DNA from: Rhodospirillales bacterium
GTDB lineage: Bacteria; Pseudomonadota; Alphaproteobacteria; TMED109
NCBI GenBank assembly: GCA_028824295.1
Contig: JAPPED010000018.1
Span: 24,048 to 88,047 of the forward strand
Direction: 5' to 3'
DNA length: 64,000 bases
The stretch's first letter is position 1. Every line of letters starts with the position of its first letter. A model generated the notes under the pieces. The model worked only from the letters and a program-made list of their open reading frames with translations, did not search any database and was not told where the DNA came from. This document shows positions 53,394-62,292 of this stretch, one piece after another. A program made the translations under genes and the position numbers.

Positions 53394-54407
53394 ATGGCGA
53401 CTCGACTTCGATTTGCTGCGATCGGACTGGATCATCGCCACATCTACCACCAGGTGGGCCGTCTGCTGGAGCTTGACTGCGAGTGTGTGGGCTACTGGAC
53501 CGAGGGAGAGCCCCAGCCGCTGGCAGGATTTCTCCGGCGTTTCCCCGATCTGACCCGCTTCGAGAATGCGGACCGCCAGTACGAGGACCCGACCATCCAC
53601 CTCGTCGTAACAGCTGCGATTCCCGACCTGCGTTCCGGCATCGCCGTCCGGGCGATGCGGCACGGCAAGGACGTGATGGTGGACAAGCCGGGCGTGGTAT
53701 CGCTGGCCCAGCTGCGGGAGGTCGAACGGGTCCAGACCGAGACCGGACGCATCTGGTCGGTCAACTACTCGGAACGCTTCGAGGTCCGGGCGATGACCAG
53801 GGTCAACGAGCTGATCCAGGCCGGCGCGATCGGCGAGGTCGTGCACCTCACGGGATTCGGACCGCACCGGATCAACCGCCAACTGCGCCCACCCTGGTTC
53901 TTTGAACGCGCGCGCACCGGAGGCATCCTCTGTGACATTGCCTCGCACCAGATCGATCAGTTTCTCCATCTGACCGGTGCGCCTGACGCGGACGTGGTTG
54001 CGGCGGCGGTCGCAAATCGCACGAATCCCGATTACCCCGGGTTCGAGGACTACGGGGAAGTACTGTTGAGGGCGGAACGCTCGACCGGCTTTTCGCGGGT
54101 GGACTGGTATACGCCGGACGGCCTCCCGACCTGGGGCGACGGCCGTCTCACGGTGGTCGGAACCGGGGGCTACATGGACTTGCGGAAGTACGTGGACATC
54201 GCGGGCGCGCCCGGGGCTGATCACCTGTTCCTGGTGGACAACGACGGGATGCGGCGGGTCGAGTGCAGCGACGCCCCTCTGCCCTACTACGAGGCCCTTG
54301 TTCGCGACGTCCATGAGCGGACTGCCACCGCAATGTCCCAGCGGCACTGCTTCAAGGTCATGGAACTCGCGCTGCGCGCCCAAGCAGTCGCCCAGCGGAT
54401 GCAGTGA
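53394..54407 (+). CDS. Gfo/Idh/MocA family oxidoreductase
   Basis: NAD(P)-dependent sugar-type dehydrogenase. N-terminal Rossmann region RLRFAAIGLDHRHIYHQVG has a modified Gly motif; the family Lys is in GKDVMVDKPGVVSLAQL (cf. EKP motif) and VNYSERFEV follows. The C-terminal domain has GGILCDIASHQIDQFLHLTG, with the conserved Asp and His. 337 residues; ATG 53394 has GGGAG 8 bp upstream. The GLDH rather than GxGxxG at the start is odd but seen in some members. Substrate unknown. Confidence 0.88.
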   Translation: MATRLRFAAIGLDHRHIYHQVGRLLELDCECVGYWTEGEPQPLAGFLRRFPDLTRFENADRQYEDPTIHLVVTAAIPDLRSGIAVRAMRHGKDVMVDKPGVVSLAQLREVERVQTETGRIWSVNYSERFEVRAMTRVNELIQAGAIGEVVHLTGFGPHRINRQLRPPWFFERARTGGILCDIASHQIDQFLHLTGAPDADVVAAAVANRTNPDYPGFEDYGEVLLRAERSTGFSRVDWYTPDGLPTWGDGRLTVVGTGGYMDLRKYVDIAGAPGADHLFLVDNDGMRRVECSDAPLPYYEALVRDVHERTATAMSQRHCFKVMELALRAQAVAQRMQ

Positions 54408-54524
54408 CGGCGATGTGTTGCGGCCTGCAGTGCTGCATGCGACAGGTCAGCCTATGCTCGCCCAGCCTGCTGAGCCGCAACGGATCACGCACGCCTGCGC
54501 AATGAACACCGACGCCCGATAACG

Positions 54525-55163
54525 ATGACTGAATTTCCGACTTCACTTCTCGATGGCTTCGATCGATTCAAGGCGGAACGGTTTGCCAAGGACCAGTCCC
54601 TCTACCGATCGCTGGCCCAGCACGGACAGACGCCAGCCGTCATGGTCATTGCCTGCTGTGACTCCCGTACCGCACCGGAGACGATCTTCCAAACCGAGCC
54701 AGGCGAGTTGTTCGTTGTCCGAAACGTCGCCAACCTGGTGCCGCCCTACGAATCCGACGGTGCCTACCACGGCACCTCGGCGGCGCTCGAATTCGCCGTC
54801 CAGAGCCTGCACGTCAGGCACATCGTAGTCCTCGGCCACGGAGGCTGTGGCGGGATCCGCGCAGCGTTGCAACCGTCGGGGGCGCCGCTTTCGCCGGATG
54901 ATTTCATCGGCAAATGGATGAGCCAGCTCCGGCCGATCGTGGGCAGGCTGCGGAGCCCCGACCGGTCGAGTGAAGAGGAACTGCAGACCGTTCTCGAGCG
55001 CGCTTCGGTCCGCAACTCGATCACGAATCTTCGATCGTTTCCGTACATCGCGAACCTGGAAGACCGACGCGAACTCAGCCTGCATGGCGCCTGGTTCGAC
55101 ATCGCTGAAGGGGAGCTCTGGACGATGAACCCGTCTACCGGCGAGTTCGCCGTGGCAAAGTAG
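54525..55163 (+). CDS. Carbonic anhydrase, beta class
   Basis: Zinc enzyme that interconverts CO2 and bicarbonate. Zn ligands: Cys45 with the Asp46/Arg48 dyad (CCDSRTAPE), and His105/Cys108 (VLGHGGCGGI). RNVANLVPPYE and the C-terminal LHGAWFDIAEGELW complete the family picture. 212 residues, no signal peptide, so cytosolic. Stands alone between the oxidoreductase and the CitE-like gene. Confidence 0.95.
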   Translation: MTEFPTSLLDGFDRFKAERFAKDQSLYRSLAQHGQTPAVMVIACCDSRTAPETIFQTEPGELFVVRNVANLVPPYESDGAYHGTSAALEFAVQSLHVRHIVVLGHGGCGGIRAALQPSGAPLSPDDFIGKWMSQLRPIVGRLRSPDRSSEEELQTVLERASVRNSITNLRSFPYIANLEDRRELSLHGAWFDIAEGELWTMNPSTGEFAVAK

Positions 55164-55242
55164 TACCCATCGCGTCCGCTCTCGGCTAGCCGCGTTGCTT
55201 GAGCGGCCTGCTGGTCGGACTACTCCACCAGAAGGCTTCTAG

Positions 55243-56115
55243 ATGTCTGCACGCAACGTTCGCCCCCGCCGGTCGTTCATCTTTACGCCGGGCTTGCGGC
55301 CGGAAATGTTCCCGAAGGCCCTGGCCAGCGGGGCCGACATGGTTTGCGTCGAACTCGAGGACGGGATCGCGCCTAGGGACAAACCGGCCGCGCGGACGTC
55401 AGCGATGAAGCTCTTCGAGAGCCCGCAGGTGGAGGACGGGATCGAGCGCATCGTGCGTATCAATTCGCTCCGCGAGCAATTCGGCATTGCCGACGTGCAG
55501 GCGGTCCTGGGCACTGACACACCCCCGCCCGCCCTGATGATGCCCAAGGTTCAGACACTGGACGAAGTCGTGCTGCTCGACGACCTGTTGACCGAGCGAG
55601 GCCATGACACCCGACTGCATGTGATCATCGAGACCAACGCGGGGCTGGAGGCCGCCTTTGACATCGCGAACTGCAGCGCGCGGATTGACGCGATGTTCTT
55701 CGGCGGTGTCGACATGGCCGCGGAACTCGGCTGCCGCAATGAATGGGAGCCGCTGCTCTACGCCCGCTCGCGCGTGGTGCATGCCGCCGCCAGCGCCGGG
55801 TTGGACGCGATCGACGTCCCGTACCTGGATCTGGAAGATCCGGACGGCATGGAGCATGCGGCCATCCAGGCACGGGACCTGGGGTTCTCCGGCAAGGGAG
55901 CGGTGCACCCCAAGCAGATCGCGGCGCTCAACGAGGTCTTCACGCCGTCGGCAGACCAAATCGCTCGGGCCCGTCGCATCATCGCCGAGTTTCGGGCGGC
56001 GGACACCGGACTGGTGGTGATCGACGGCAAGCTCATCGAGAAACCGGTTCTCCGCGAGATGCATCGAATTATCGCCATTGCCGACCGAATCAACGCTGAG
56101 CAACGGCGGGGTTGA
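55243..56115 (+). CDS. HpcH/HpaI–citrate lyase beta family protein (CitE-like CoA-ester lyase)
   Basis: TIM-barrel lyase/thioesterase related to malyl-CoA, citramalyl-CoA and citrate lyase beta. RRSFIFTPGLRPEMFPKAL opens the fold; VCVELEDGIAP, VRINSLR (phosphate Arg), IIETNAGLEAAFDIA (Mg Glu), FFGGVDMAAELG (Mg Asp) and GFSGKGAVHPKQIAALN are present. 290 residues. No citrate lyase alpha/gamma genes nearby, so a stand-alone CitE-like enzyme acting on a CoA ester is more likely than citrate lyase. Confidence 0.88.
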   Translation: MSARNVRPRRSFIFTPGLRPEMFPKALASGADMVCVELEDGIAPRDKPAARTSAMKLFESPQVEDGIERIVRINSLREQFGIADVQAVLGTDTPPPALMMPKVQTLDEVVLLDDLLTERGHDTRLHVIIETNAGLEAAFDIANCSARIDAMFFGGVDMAAELGCRNEWEPLLYARSRVVHAAASAGLDAIDVPYLDLEDPDGMEHAAIQARDLGFSGKGAVHPKQIAALNEVFTPSADQIARARRIIAEFRAADTGLVVIDGKLIEKPVLREMHRIIAIADRINAEQRRG

Positions 56116-56154
56116 CGATACAACGCGCGGTGGAATCGCCAAGCCGCTCCCGCT

Positions 56155-56604
56155 TCAATATGCGATCAAGATCACGACCTTTGCCGATGCATCGCCGATA
56201 GTCACTGCGGCCTCTTCGAAACTCGGGGGACCGAACTGCGAAGGGGGATTGTTGGCGAACCCGTACCCTTCCGTGGGAATTCCGGCGGCACCCAAGTCGA
56301 TCTCTCCATTGCCGTTCTCGTCGTGAAATACACTCACGGCGTATCGCCCGGGCGGCAGGTCGCGGAATGCGAACCGCATGGCCCCTTCATGGGTCTGCTG
56401 GTGTGTGCCTGCGAATAGTTCTTCCGCATACGGAAACTCGTCAGCCGCCTGCAGCGTTTGGACGGCCACGAACAGGTGGCCGGTATCGGACCGGACACCC
56501 TGGACTTCGACGGCGAGATCGGCGGCGGCGGCAGGCAAAGCGACGAGACCTGCCAGGGTCACGAGACCCGCGGTTGCCGTGACTGCGATGAGTGAACCGG
56601 GCAT
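56155..56604 (-). CDS. DUF2141 family secreted protein
   Basis: Exported beta-sandwich protein of unknown role. Sec signal peptide MPGSLIAVTATAGLVTLAGL with ALPAAAA cleavage region, then DLAVEVQGVRSDTGHLFVAV, RFAFRDLPPGRYAVSVFHDE and NGNGEIDLGAAGIPTEGYGF, the Ca-like NGNGxxD loop that marks DUF2141. ATG 56604 has GGAGG upstream. Divergent from the LytTR regulator, 108 bp apart, so possibly its target. Confidence 0.88.
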   Translation of the reverse strand: MPGSLIAVTATAGLVTLAGLVALPAAAADLAVEVQGVRSDTGHLFVAVQTLQAADEFPYAEELFAGTHQQTHEGAMRFAFRDLPPGRYAVSVFHDENGNGEIDLGAAGIPTEGYGFANNPPSQFGPPSFEEAAVTIGDASAKVVILIAY

Positions 56605-56772
56605 GGCGTGTCCTCCGAAAAAGTGTGATGATCGATGTGACGGCATTCGCGTCTGACGCGTGCCGCGTCGAAAATCGTCCGGAGCACCGTCGGCTCTGAC
56701 AAGCGAAAATTCGTGAAACGAACTACTTTTTCGCGAATGCAACACGCAGCGCTATTCGCGTTTCGCGAAGTG
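56605..56772. promoter_or_regulatory. Shared DUF2141/lytTR upstream region with TTCGCGAA-like repeats
   Basis: The divergent promoter area carries TTCGTGAAACGAA (5-bp inverted repeat, near 56710–56723) followed inside the regulator's first codons by TTCGCGAA (56732 region) and TTTCGCGAAG (near 56760). These related palindromes at roughly 22–28 bp steps look like a binding array. They may serve the LytTR protein or an unseen repressor. Confidence 0.4.
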
Positions 56773-57540
56773 CACGCGCGGCGTCCCTTCGAGTACCAAG
56801 CTCTCGGACTCGCCGCTGCAATCGCGGTCCTCACCTACCTCGGACCATTCGATACCTGGGGACGCCTCGCGTTACCGGAGCGGACCGTGTTCTGGTCCGT
56901 CGCGATGGCCGTGAACTGGATTTTCGGACTGGCTGTCGGCTTCGGCGCGGTGCTGGCATTCGAGCGACGGGGAACGCTCACGTGGGCAACAGTGGTTGCG
57001 GGGGGCAGCGCGGTAGCGGCGATACCGGGAACCGCCGTGATATGGCTGCTGGTGGCGAATTTCTTGGACTTCCGGACTACCGGCCTAGCCGGACTCACGT
57101 CCCTGTACTCCCAGGTCATCGGGATCCACCTCGTCGTGACCTTCGTTGTCACGTGGCCACTCGCCCGGCCGCGCCGAGAAGAACCGCACAAGGACGTGTC
57201 GCTTCGGCCACCGGATGCTGGAATACCGGGCAACGCCTTCCTGAAGCGCATCCCCGCACGGCTCGGGCAGAACCTGCTGCACCTTCACATGCAGGATCAC
57301 TACCTGGAGGTCCATACCGACCAGGGCAGCGACCTCCTCCTCATGCGGTTCCGGGACGCGCTGCGCGAAGTCGAGGACCTGGACGGGGCGCAGGTGCATC
57401 GCTCTCACTGGGTCGCGCGCGCAGCCCTCGAGCGGATCGGACGCCGAAACGGGCGGATCGTGCTCCACCTTGTGGACGGAACCGAGGTCCCGGTAAGCCG
57501 CACCTTCACTGCTGACCTGCGGGACAGGAACTGGTTTTAG
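56713..57540 (+). CDS. Membrane-bound LytTR-domain transcriptional regulator
   Basis: A one-protein membrane regulator. N-terminal half has four hydrophobic helices (YQALGLAAAIAVLTYLG; VFWSVAMAVNWIFGLAVGFG; ATVVAGGSAVAAIPGTAVIW; VIGIHLVVTFVVTWPLA). The C-terminal about 100 residues form a LytTR DNA-binding domain: LLHLHMQDHYLEVHTDQG, LLLMRFRDALREVEDLDG, VHRSHWVARAALERI and PVSRTFTADL. GTG 56713 start; ATG 56737 is an alternative. Divergent from DUF2141. The signal it senses is unknown. Confidence 0.88.
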   Translation: MKRTTFSRMQHAALFAFREVHARRPFEYQALGLAAAIAVLTYLGPFDTWGRLALPERTVFWSVAMAVNWIFGLAVGFGAVLAFERRGTLTWATVVAGGSAVAAIPGTAVIWLLVANFLDFRTTGLAGLTSLYSQVIGIHLVVTFVVTWPLARPRREEPHKDVSLRPPDAGIPGNAFLKRIPARLGQNLLHLHMQDHYLEVHTDQGSDLLLMRFRDALREVEDLDGAQVHRSHWVARAALERIGRRNGRIVLHLVDGTEVPVSRTFTADLRDRNWF

Positions 57541-57748
57541 CCCTCGCCTTTTGGCCACCTCCGATTGAATGCTGAAATTCGAGCCAGCCTGCTCCGCAGG
57601 CGAGTCATCTCGAGGAGACCATTCCGCCAACGTCAATGGCCTAGGGCATGGGGCGCGAGCGGTATGATCCCGGGGCATGGCGCCGTTCCGGCAGCCTGGC
57701 GCCCCTCCCCGTCGACGTAGACCAAGCCACTCCCCGGAAGTCATCTGC

Positions 57749-58636
57749 ATGTCCCGTATCAACATCCAGTTCACGTTGTTCTCAGCCTTCTATTCGCCGC
57801 TCATCGCGACGATGGCCGGCGGTTTCCTTCGCGAAGAGGGGCTCGACCCGGAATGGTCGGTCTCTCCGCCCGGGGTGAGCGCGATCGCCGCATTGGAGGA
57901 CGGCTCCGCCCACGTGGTCCAGTCCGCGCTGAGCCAGGGCTTCGGTCCGCTCGAGCGGGGCGAGACGCCAACCGTCACCCACTTCGCCCAGGTGAACGAG
58001 ATGGACGGGTTCTTCCTCACCGCACGCGAACCGGACCCCGATTTCTCGTGGCGGCAACTCGAGGGAGTGGACGCGGTCCTGTTCGGGGGTGGCCAGCCGC
58101 TCGCGATGTTCAAGTACGCATGCCATCGGGCGGGCGTCGACTATTCCCGCATCAACGCGATCCACCCTGGCGGCGCCGATGCCGTCGACGCCGCTTTCCG
58201 GAAGGGCCAGGGCACCTACGTGCAACAGCAGGGCCCCTTCCCCCAACAGCTCGAGGCAGATGGCGTCGGGCACGTGGTAGCCCAGGTCGGGCCCATCATC
58301 GGAACGTGCGGCTTTTCCAGCCTCGCGGCCCTTCCCGCGTGGCTCGAAACGGACATGGCAGCGGCGTTTCTCCGTGCCTACCGCAAGACGCGTGCCTACA
58401 TTCACTCTGCGCCCGCCGAGGAGATTGCAGCGGCGGAGAAACCCTACTTCCCTGCAATCGACGAAGCGGTGCTGGCGCGGTGCATCCGCACCTATCAGGC
58501 CCTCGGCTGCTGGACGCCACACATCGAGATCACGCGCGCGGCGTACAAAGCCACGCTCGACATCTTCGCCTACAACGGATTGATCACCACGCGCCACCCC
58601 TACGAAGCCATCTGCACGCTTCCGCCTGTGGAATAG
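57749..58636 (+). CDS. ABC-type substrate-binding protein, THI5/NMT1-like, without signal peptide
   Basis: Type 2 periplasmic-binding fold related to thiamine-precursor, nitrate and sulfonate receptors. INIQFTLFSAFYSPLIATMA begins the fold at residue 3, so the product from ATG 57749 (295 residues) has no export signal; the open frame to 57677 adds only an Arg/Pro-rich stretch. GGFLREEGLDPEW, FGPLERGETPTVTHFAQVNE, GGGQPLAMFKYACH and QQQGPFPQQLEADG are clear. No permease or ATPase nearby. Either a cytosolic binding protein or a THI5-like enzyme; not determined. Confidence 0.8.
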   Translation: MSRINIQFTLFSAFYSPLIATMAGGFLREEGLDPEWSVSPPGVSAIAALEDGSAHVVQSALSQGFGPLERGETPTVTHFAQVNEMDGFFLTAREPDPDFSWRQLEGVDAVLFGGGQPLAMFKYACHRAGVDYSRINAIHPGGADAVDAAFRKGQGTYVQQQGPFPQQLEADGVGHVVAQVGPIIGTCGFSSLAALPAWLETDMAAAFLRAYRKTRAYIHSAPAEEIAAAEKPYFPAIDEAVLARCIRTYQALGCWTPHIEITRAAYKATLDIFAYNGLITTRHPYEAICTLPPVE

Positions 58637-58831
58637 ACTGGTGCGGGCCTCCGGGTATCCCGCCCGAGACCGCGGATTCTGGGTCGGGACGCGGTCGCAT
58701 CGCGGCGACAAGTGCTCCACGGATATGCATTCGCATCGTTCGCGCCAGTCGGGCCGGCCGCGTCCCGGCAGGCATAGGCTGGACGTGATCGGCCGAGGGG
58801 CGCCGTGTTGGGAAATTTCTGATTGGAGCGG

Positions 58832-59317
58832 TTACGGCCCTGACGCAGTTCTGGCGGAATCCGCGAACAGGACCACGACGCCGCCTGCGACGAGGACGGC
58901 ACCAAGGAGCCTCGCCCAGGTAAAGGGTTCGCGGAGTACCAGCCAGGACAGAATTACGGTCAAAACGATCGCACCGCTCACGATGACCGGTATCGCGACG
59001 TTGGCCTCCATTGGCTCGCCGCCACCGAACCCCCGAAAGAGGTAGAAGTAGCCGATCTCCGCGGCACCGATGCAGAGCCCTGCTGCCACCGCCCAAAGAA
59101 CGGCAGTCCGTGAGACGCCGAGAACATGGCCCCCATGCACCACTAGCCCCGTGGCGAATGCCAGCGACACCGCGAGCGCCGCCGCCTGGAGGGAAATGGT
59201 GGCAAGAATCGGTGTGGTCGCGGTGTCGGGGACGTACCCGCTCGAGACCTTGACGAGAAGATTGTACCCCGCGTAGAGCGCTGTGACGCCCGCCAGAACT
59301 ACCAAGGACAAGTACAT
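58832..59317 (-). CDS. EamA/DMT family transporter, half-size
   Basis: A five-helix membrane protein of 161 residues, half of a usual ten-helix DMT exporter, and likely a dimer. Helices: YLSLVVLAGVTALYAGYNLL; LATISLQAAALAVSLAFATG; TAVLWAVAAGLCIGAAEIGY; AIPVIVSGAIVLTVILSWLV; WARLLGAVLVAGGVVVLF. The REPFTWARLLG loop near the end is the DMT signature. ATG 59317 has GAGAGGA upstream; the frame opens to 59404. Substrate unknown. Confidence 0.82.
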   Translation of the reverse strand: MYLSLVVLAGVTALYAGYNLLVKVSSGYVPDTATTPILATISLQAAALAVSLAFATGLVVHGGHVLGVSRTAVLWAVAAGLCIGAAEIGYFYLFRGFGGGEPMEANVAIPVIVSGAIVLTVILSWLVLREPFTWARLLGAVLVAGGVVVLFADSARTASGP

Positions 59318-59617
59318 CGTGATCAGTCCTCTCGTGCGGTGAGGGATGCCACTGCGTAGGGCAGGCCGTACCGATTCATTGTATTGCGAAAGAGAACAAC
59401 GCATTCCGTAGATTTTTCCTTCTGACGATCTGTGCGTTCCCTGATCGAGTTCCGGGCGTTGTAGCTCCGACTACTGGTGGCGTGCGTGCCGGCGTATCGG
59501 CCAATGGCGATACCGAGGAACTCGCGCCGGACGATCTGCCCTTCAGCATGCTGCGGGTGAACGGGATGCGGCAAGTTGGTACTGTCCGCGTCACAGAAAT
59601 CGCAAAGGACCGGAGCC

Positions 59618-60523
59618 ATGGCGAGTCACGCGACCGGAGATGGAGGCATTCCGCCAAGAGATGCAGCAGAACGGGGTCTGAAACGGGTAATGACGCTGGG
59701 CGGTGCGTACGGGACCCGCAACTACACCGTCAGGGATCTCCGCGACCAGAAGGGAAAGTGTGTGCTCGTCGAGACGCTGCCTTTCTCCCCGGAGGAAGCG
59801 GCGGCCGCCGAGGAGGCGGGCGTCGACACCATGAAGGTGCGTTTTGACCCGGGGCAACCCGATCTCGCGGCAGCGATCCGGCAGGCGGCGCCCAACACGT
59901 TCATGGCGTTCTCCGTTCCCCTGGTCGCCGCAGCCAGCGAGACGGAGGCAGTGCGCCTCGGCTACCAAGCGATGGCGATCGGGGCCGACGCGATCATGTG
60001 CCAATGGAGTCCCAGTTTCGTAGCGGCAGCGGCCGACGCCGGCATTCCGATCCAGGGGCACGCGGGTCTCGTTCCGCGGAAAAGCACCTGGACCGGAGGC
60101 CTCCGAGCGGTCGGCAAGACCCTCGACGAGGCGATGTGGGTTTACCAGGAAATCAAGGCCCTTGAGAACGCCGGCGCCTACGCAGTCGAGGTCGAGGTGA
60201 TTCCCGCCGAACTCCTGGTCGAGATCAGCAAGCGCACCAAGCTCCTCACCTCGTCGATCGGCGCGGGCAGCGGCGGCGACATCCAGTTCCTGTTCGCCGA
60301 AGACATCCTTGGCAACAATCCCCCGCCCTATCCCCGGCACTCGAAGCAGTATCGTCACCTCTACAAGATGAAGGAGGAAATGCAGGTGGAGCGGGTGGCC
60401 GGCTTCCAAGAGTTCGTTGCGGACGTCCGCGAGGGCCGCTTCCCCGGCCCTGAGCACATCATCACCGCATCGGACAACTTGATCGGCGCCTTCGTGGAGG
60501 CCGTGGAGGACGGCAGGGGCTAG
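59618..60523 (+). CDS. PanB-like ketopantoate hydroxymethyltransferase paralogue
   Basis: A divergent member of the PanB/PEP-mutase barrel superfamily, 301 residues from ATG 59618 (open to 59576). Retained: DAIMCQWSPS, GIPIQGHAGLVPRKSTWTGG (cf. GHxGLxPQ), VEVEVIPAELL (Glu region) and SSIGAGSGGDIQFLFAEDIL. Changed: the DSLGM metal motif of true PanB is absent (here the position reads VDTMKVRF) and no KLEGG Lys is seen. Since a standard panB lies at 49190, this one probably has another substrate. Such proteins are often only called 'PanB-like'. Confidence 0.75.
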   Translation: MASHATGDGGIPPRDAAERGLKRVMTLGGAYGTRNYTVRDLRDQKGKCVLVETLPFSPEEAAAAEEAGVDTMKVRFDPGQPDLAAAIRQAAPNTFMAFSVPLVAAASETEAVRLGYQAMAIGADAIMCQWSPSFVAAAADAGIPIQGHAGLVPRKSTWTGGLRAVGKTLDEAMWVYQEIKALENAGAYAVEVEVIPAELLVEISKRTKLLTSSIGAGSGGDIQFLFAEDILGNNPPPYPRHSKQYRHLYKMKEEMQVERVAGFQEFVADVREGRFPGPEHIITASDNLIGAFVEAVEDGRG

Positions 60524-60774
60524 CTTCGCTGGCCCCTGTCGCATGACGCGAAGGGGTGCGCCCTAGCTTGCTTCAGAAAGGCAGGCCGGGCCCACCCGCA
60601 TCGGCCCAGACCAGGAAGTTCACTGACGCGAGATCCTGAACAGACCGCCGGTCGCCTTGCGGGGCTCGAAGCCGAAATTCGTGACGTCTGTTCTGTCGCT
60701 AAGTGGACCTCGCCGACTCAGGGTCGGGAGGGCGTCAGCCGAGACTGACCGGTCAAGTCGTCCACCTGTCCCAC

Positions 60775-62292
60775 TCACCGCAGAAACATCCGGTACGCTG
60801 GATTCTCTGTCTCCTCCCGGTACTCGTATCCCACCTCTTTCAGAAACGACTGGAAATCGGCGCGTTCGGCAGACGGCACCTGGAGGCCGATCAGAACCCG
60901 TCCGAAGGCCGCACCGTGGTTGCGGTAGTGGAACATGGTGATGTTCCACGGCTTGGCGCCCATCCGGCTCAGGAAGAGCAACAGCGCGCCCGGACGCTCC
61001 GGGAAGTTGAAGCGGTACAGCACTTCGTCGAGCTCCCCGGGTCCGTGCCCGCCCACCATGTAGCGCACGTGGACCTTGGCCATCTCGTTGTCGGTCAGAT
61101 CGAGAACCGGGTAGCCGTTGCCCTCCAAGCCATCGACGAGAGCCCGCTTGTCGGCGGCCGAATCGCTGACCTCCAGGCCCACGAAGATGTGTGCGTTCGT
61201 TCCGCCGACGTACCGGTAATTGAACTCGGTGATCGAACGGTCGCCGATCTGCTCGCAGAACCTGAGCAGGCTTCCCGGATGCTCCGGGATGGTCACCGCC
61301 AGCAGCCGTTCGCGGTTCTCGCCAAGCTCGGCTCGCTGGGCAATGTGGCGCAGGCGGTCGAAGTTCACGTTCGCGCCGCTCACGATCGCCGCGAAACGGC
61401 CGCCGTTCACGCCCTCACGTTCGACGTACCGTTTCAGTCCAGCCACGGCGAGCGCGCCGGCCGGTTCGGCAATCGCGCGGGTGTCCTCGAAGATGTCCCT
61501 GATTGCTGCGCAAATCTCATCGGTGGAGACCAGCACGACCTCGTCGACGCATTCGCGCGCAACCCGGAAGGGCTCCTCTCCCACCTGCTTCACCGCCACG
61601 CCGTCGGCAAAGATGCCGACACGCTCCAGGACCACCCGCTCGCCGGCCGCGAGGGCCGCATGCAGCGTGGGAGAATCATGCGGCTCAACGCCGATGACAC
61701 GCGTCTCCGGCCATAGCGACTTGATGTAGGCGGAGATGCCGGCGATCAGTCCGCCGCCTCCCACCTCGACGAAGATCGCGTCGAATGGATCGCCCTGTTG
61801 GCGGACGATCTCCATTCCCACCGTGCCCTGACCGGCAATGATGTGCTCGTCGTCGAACGGGGATACGAGGATCATCCCGCGCTCAGTCGCCAGGACTTCC
61901 GCCCGTTCCCTGGCGTTGTCATACGATTCGCCGGCGAGCAGTACTTCGGCGCCGAGCCTCTCCACCGCTTCCACCTTGATGCGCGGAGCGGTCTTCGGCA
62001 TGACGATGAGCGCGCGAATGCCGAGCTTGCGCGCAGCCAGTGCGACGCCCTGCGCATGATTCCCGGCTGACGCAGCGATGACCCCTTGCGCCCGTTCATC
62101 CGCAGTCAGGGACGCGAGTTTGTTGTGGGCACCCCGGACCTTGAAGGAGAAGACCGGTTGGAGATCCTCGCGCTTGAGCCACACCTCGCTCCTGAGCTTG
62201 GACGACAGCTTGGGGGCCAACTCGAGCGGCGTCTCACGGGCCGCGTCGTAGACACGTGCCCTCAGGATCTTGGTGACGTAGTCATGCGTCAT
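60775..62292 (-). CDS. ilvA: Threonine ammonia-lyase, biosynthetic
   Basis: PLP enzyme giving 2-oxobutanoate for isoleucine synthesis, feedback-inhibited by isoleucine. PLP Lys51 in FSFKVRGAHNK; SAGNHAQGVALAA, GGGGLIAGI (phosphate loop) and EPAGALAVAGLKRY follow. The C-terminus holds two ACT-like regulatory domains (VTIPEHPGSLLRFCEQIG; FNFPERPGALLLFLSRMG), as in the long biosynthetic form rather than the short catabolic one. 505 residues; ATG 62292 with GAGG upstream. Confidence 0.95.
   Translation of the reverse strand: MTHDYVTKILRARVYDAARETPLELAPKLSSKLRSEVWLKREDLQPVFSFKVRGAHNKLASLTADERAQGVIAASAGNHAQGVALAARKLGIRALIVMPKTAPRIKVEAVERLGAEVLLAGESYDNARERAEVLATERGMILVSPFDDEHIIAGQGTVGMEIVRQQGDPFDAIFVEVGGGGLIAGISAYIKSLWPETRVIGVEPHDSPTLHAALAAGERVVLERVGIFADGVAVKQVGEEPFRVARECVDEVVLVSTDEICAAIRDIFEDTRAIAEPAGALAVAGLKRYVEREGVNGGRFAAIVSGANVNFDRLRHIAQRAELGENRERLLAVTIPEHPGSLLRFCEQIGDRSITEFNYRYVGGTNAHIFVGLEVSDSAADKRALVDGLEGNGYPVLDLTDNEMAKVHVRYMVGGHGPGELDEVLYRFNFPERPGALLLFLSRMGAKPWNITMFHYRNHGAAFGRVLIGLQVPSAERADFQSFLKEVGYEYREETENPAYRMFLR

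Noticed and set aside
55243..56115. Citrate lyase beta subunit (citE) as the name
   Set aside because: No citD, citF or ligase genes nearby; stand-alone CitE-like lyases act on other CoA esters.
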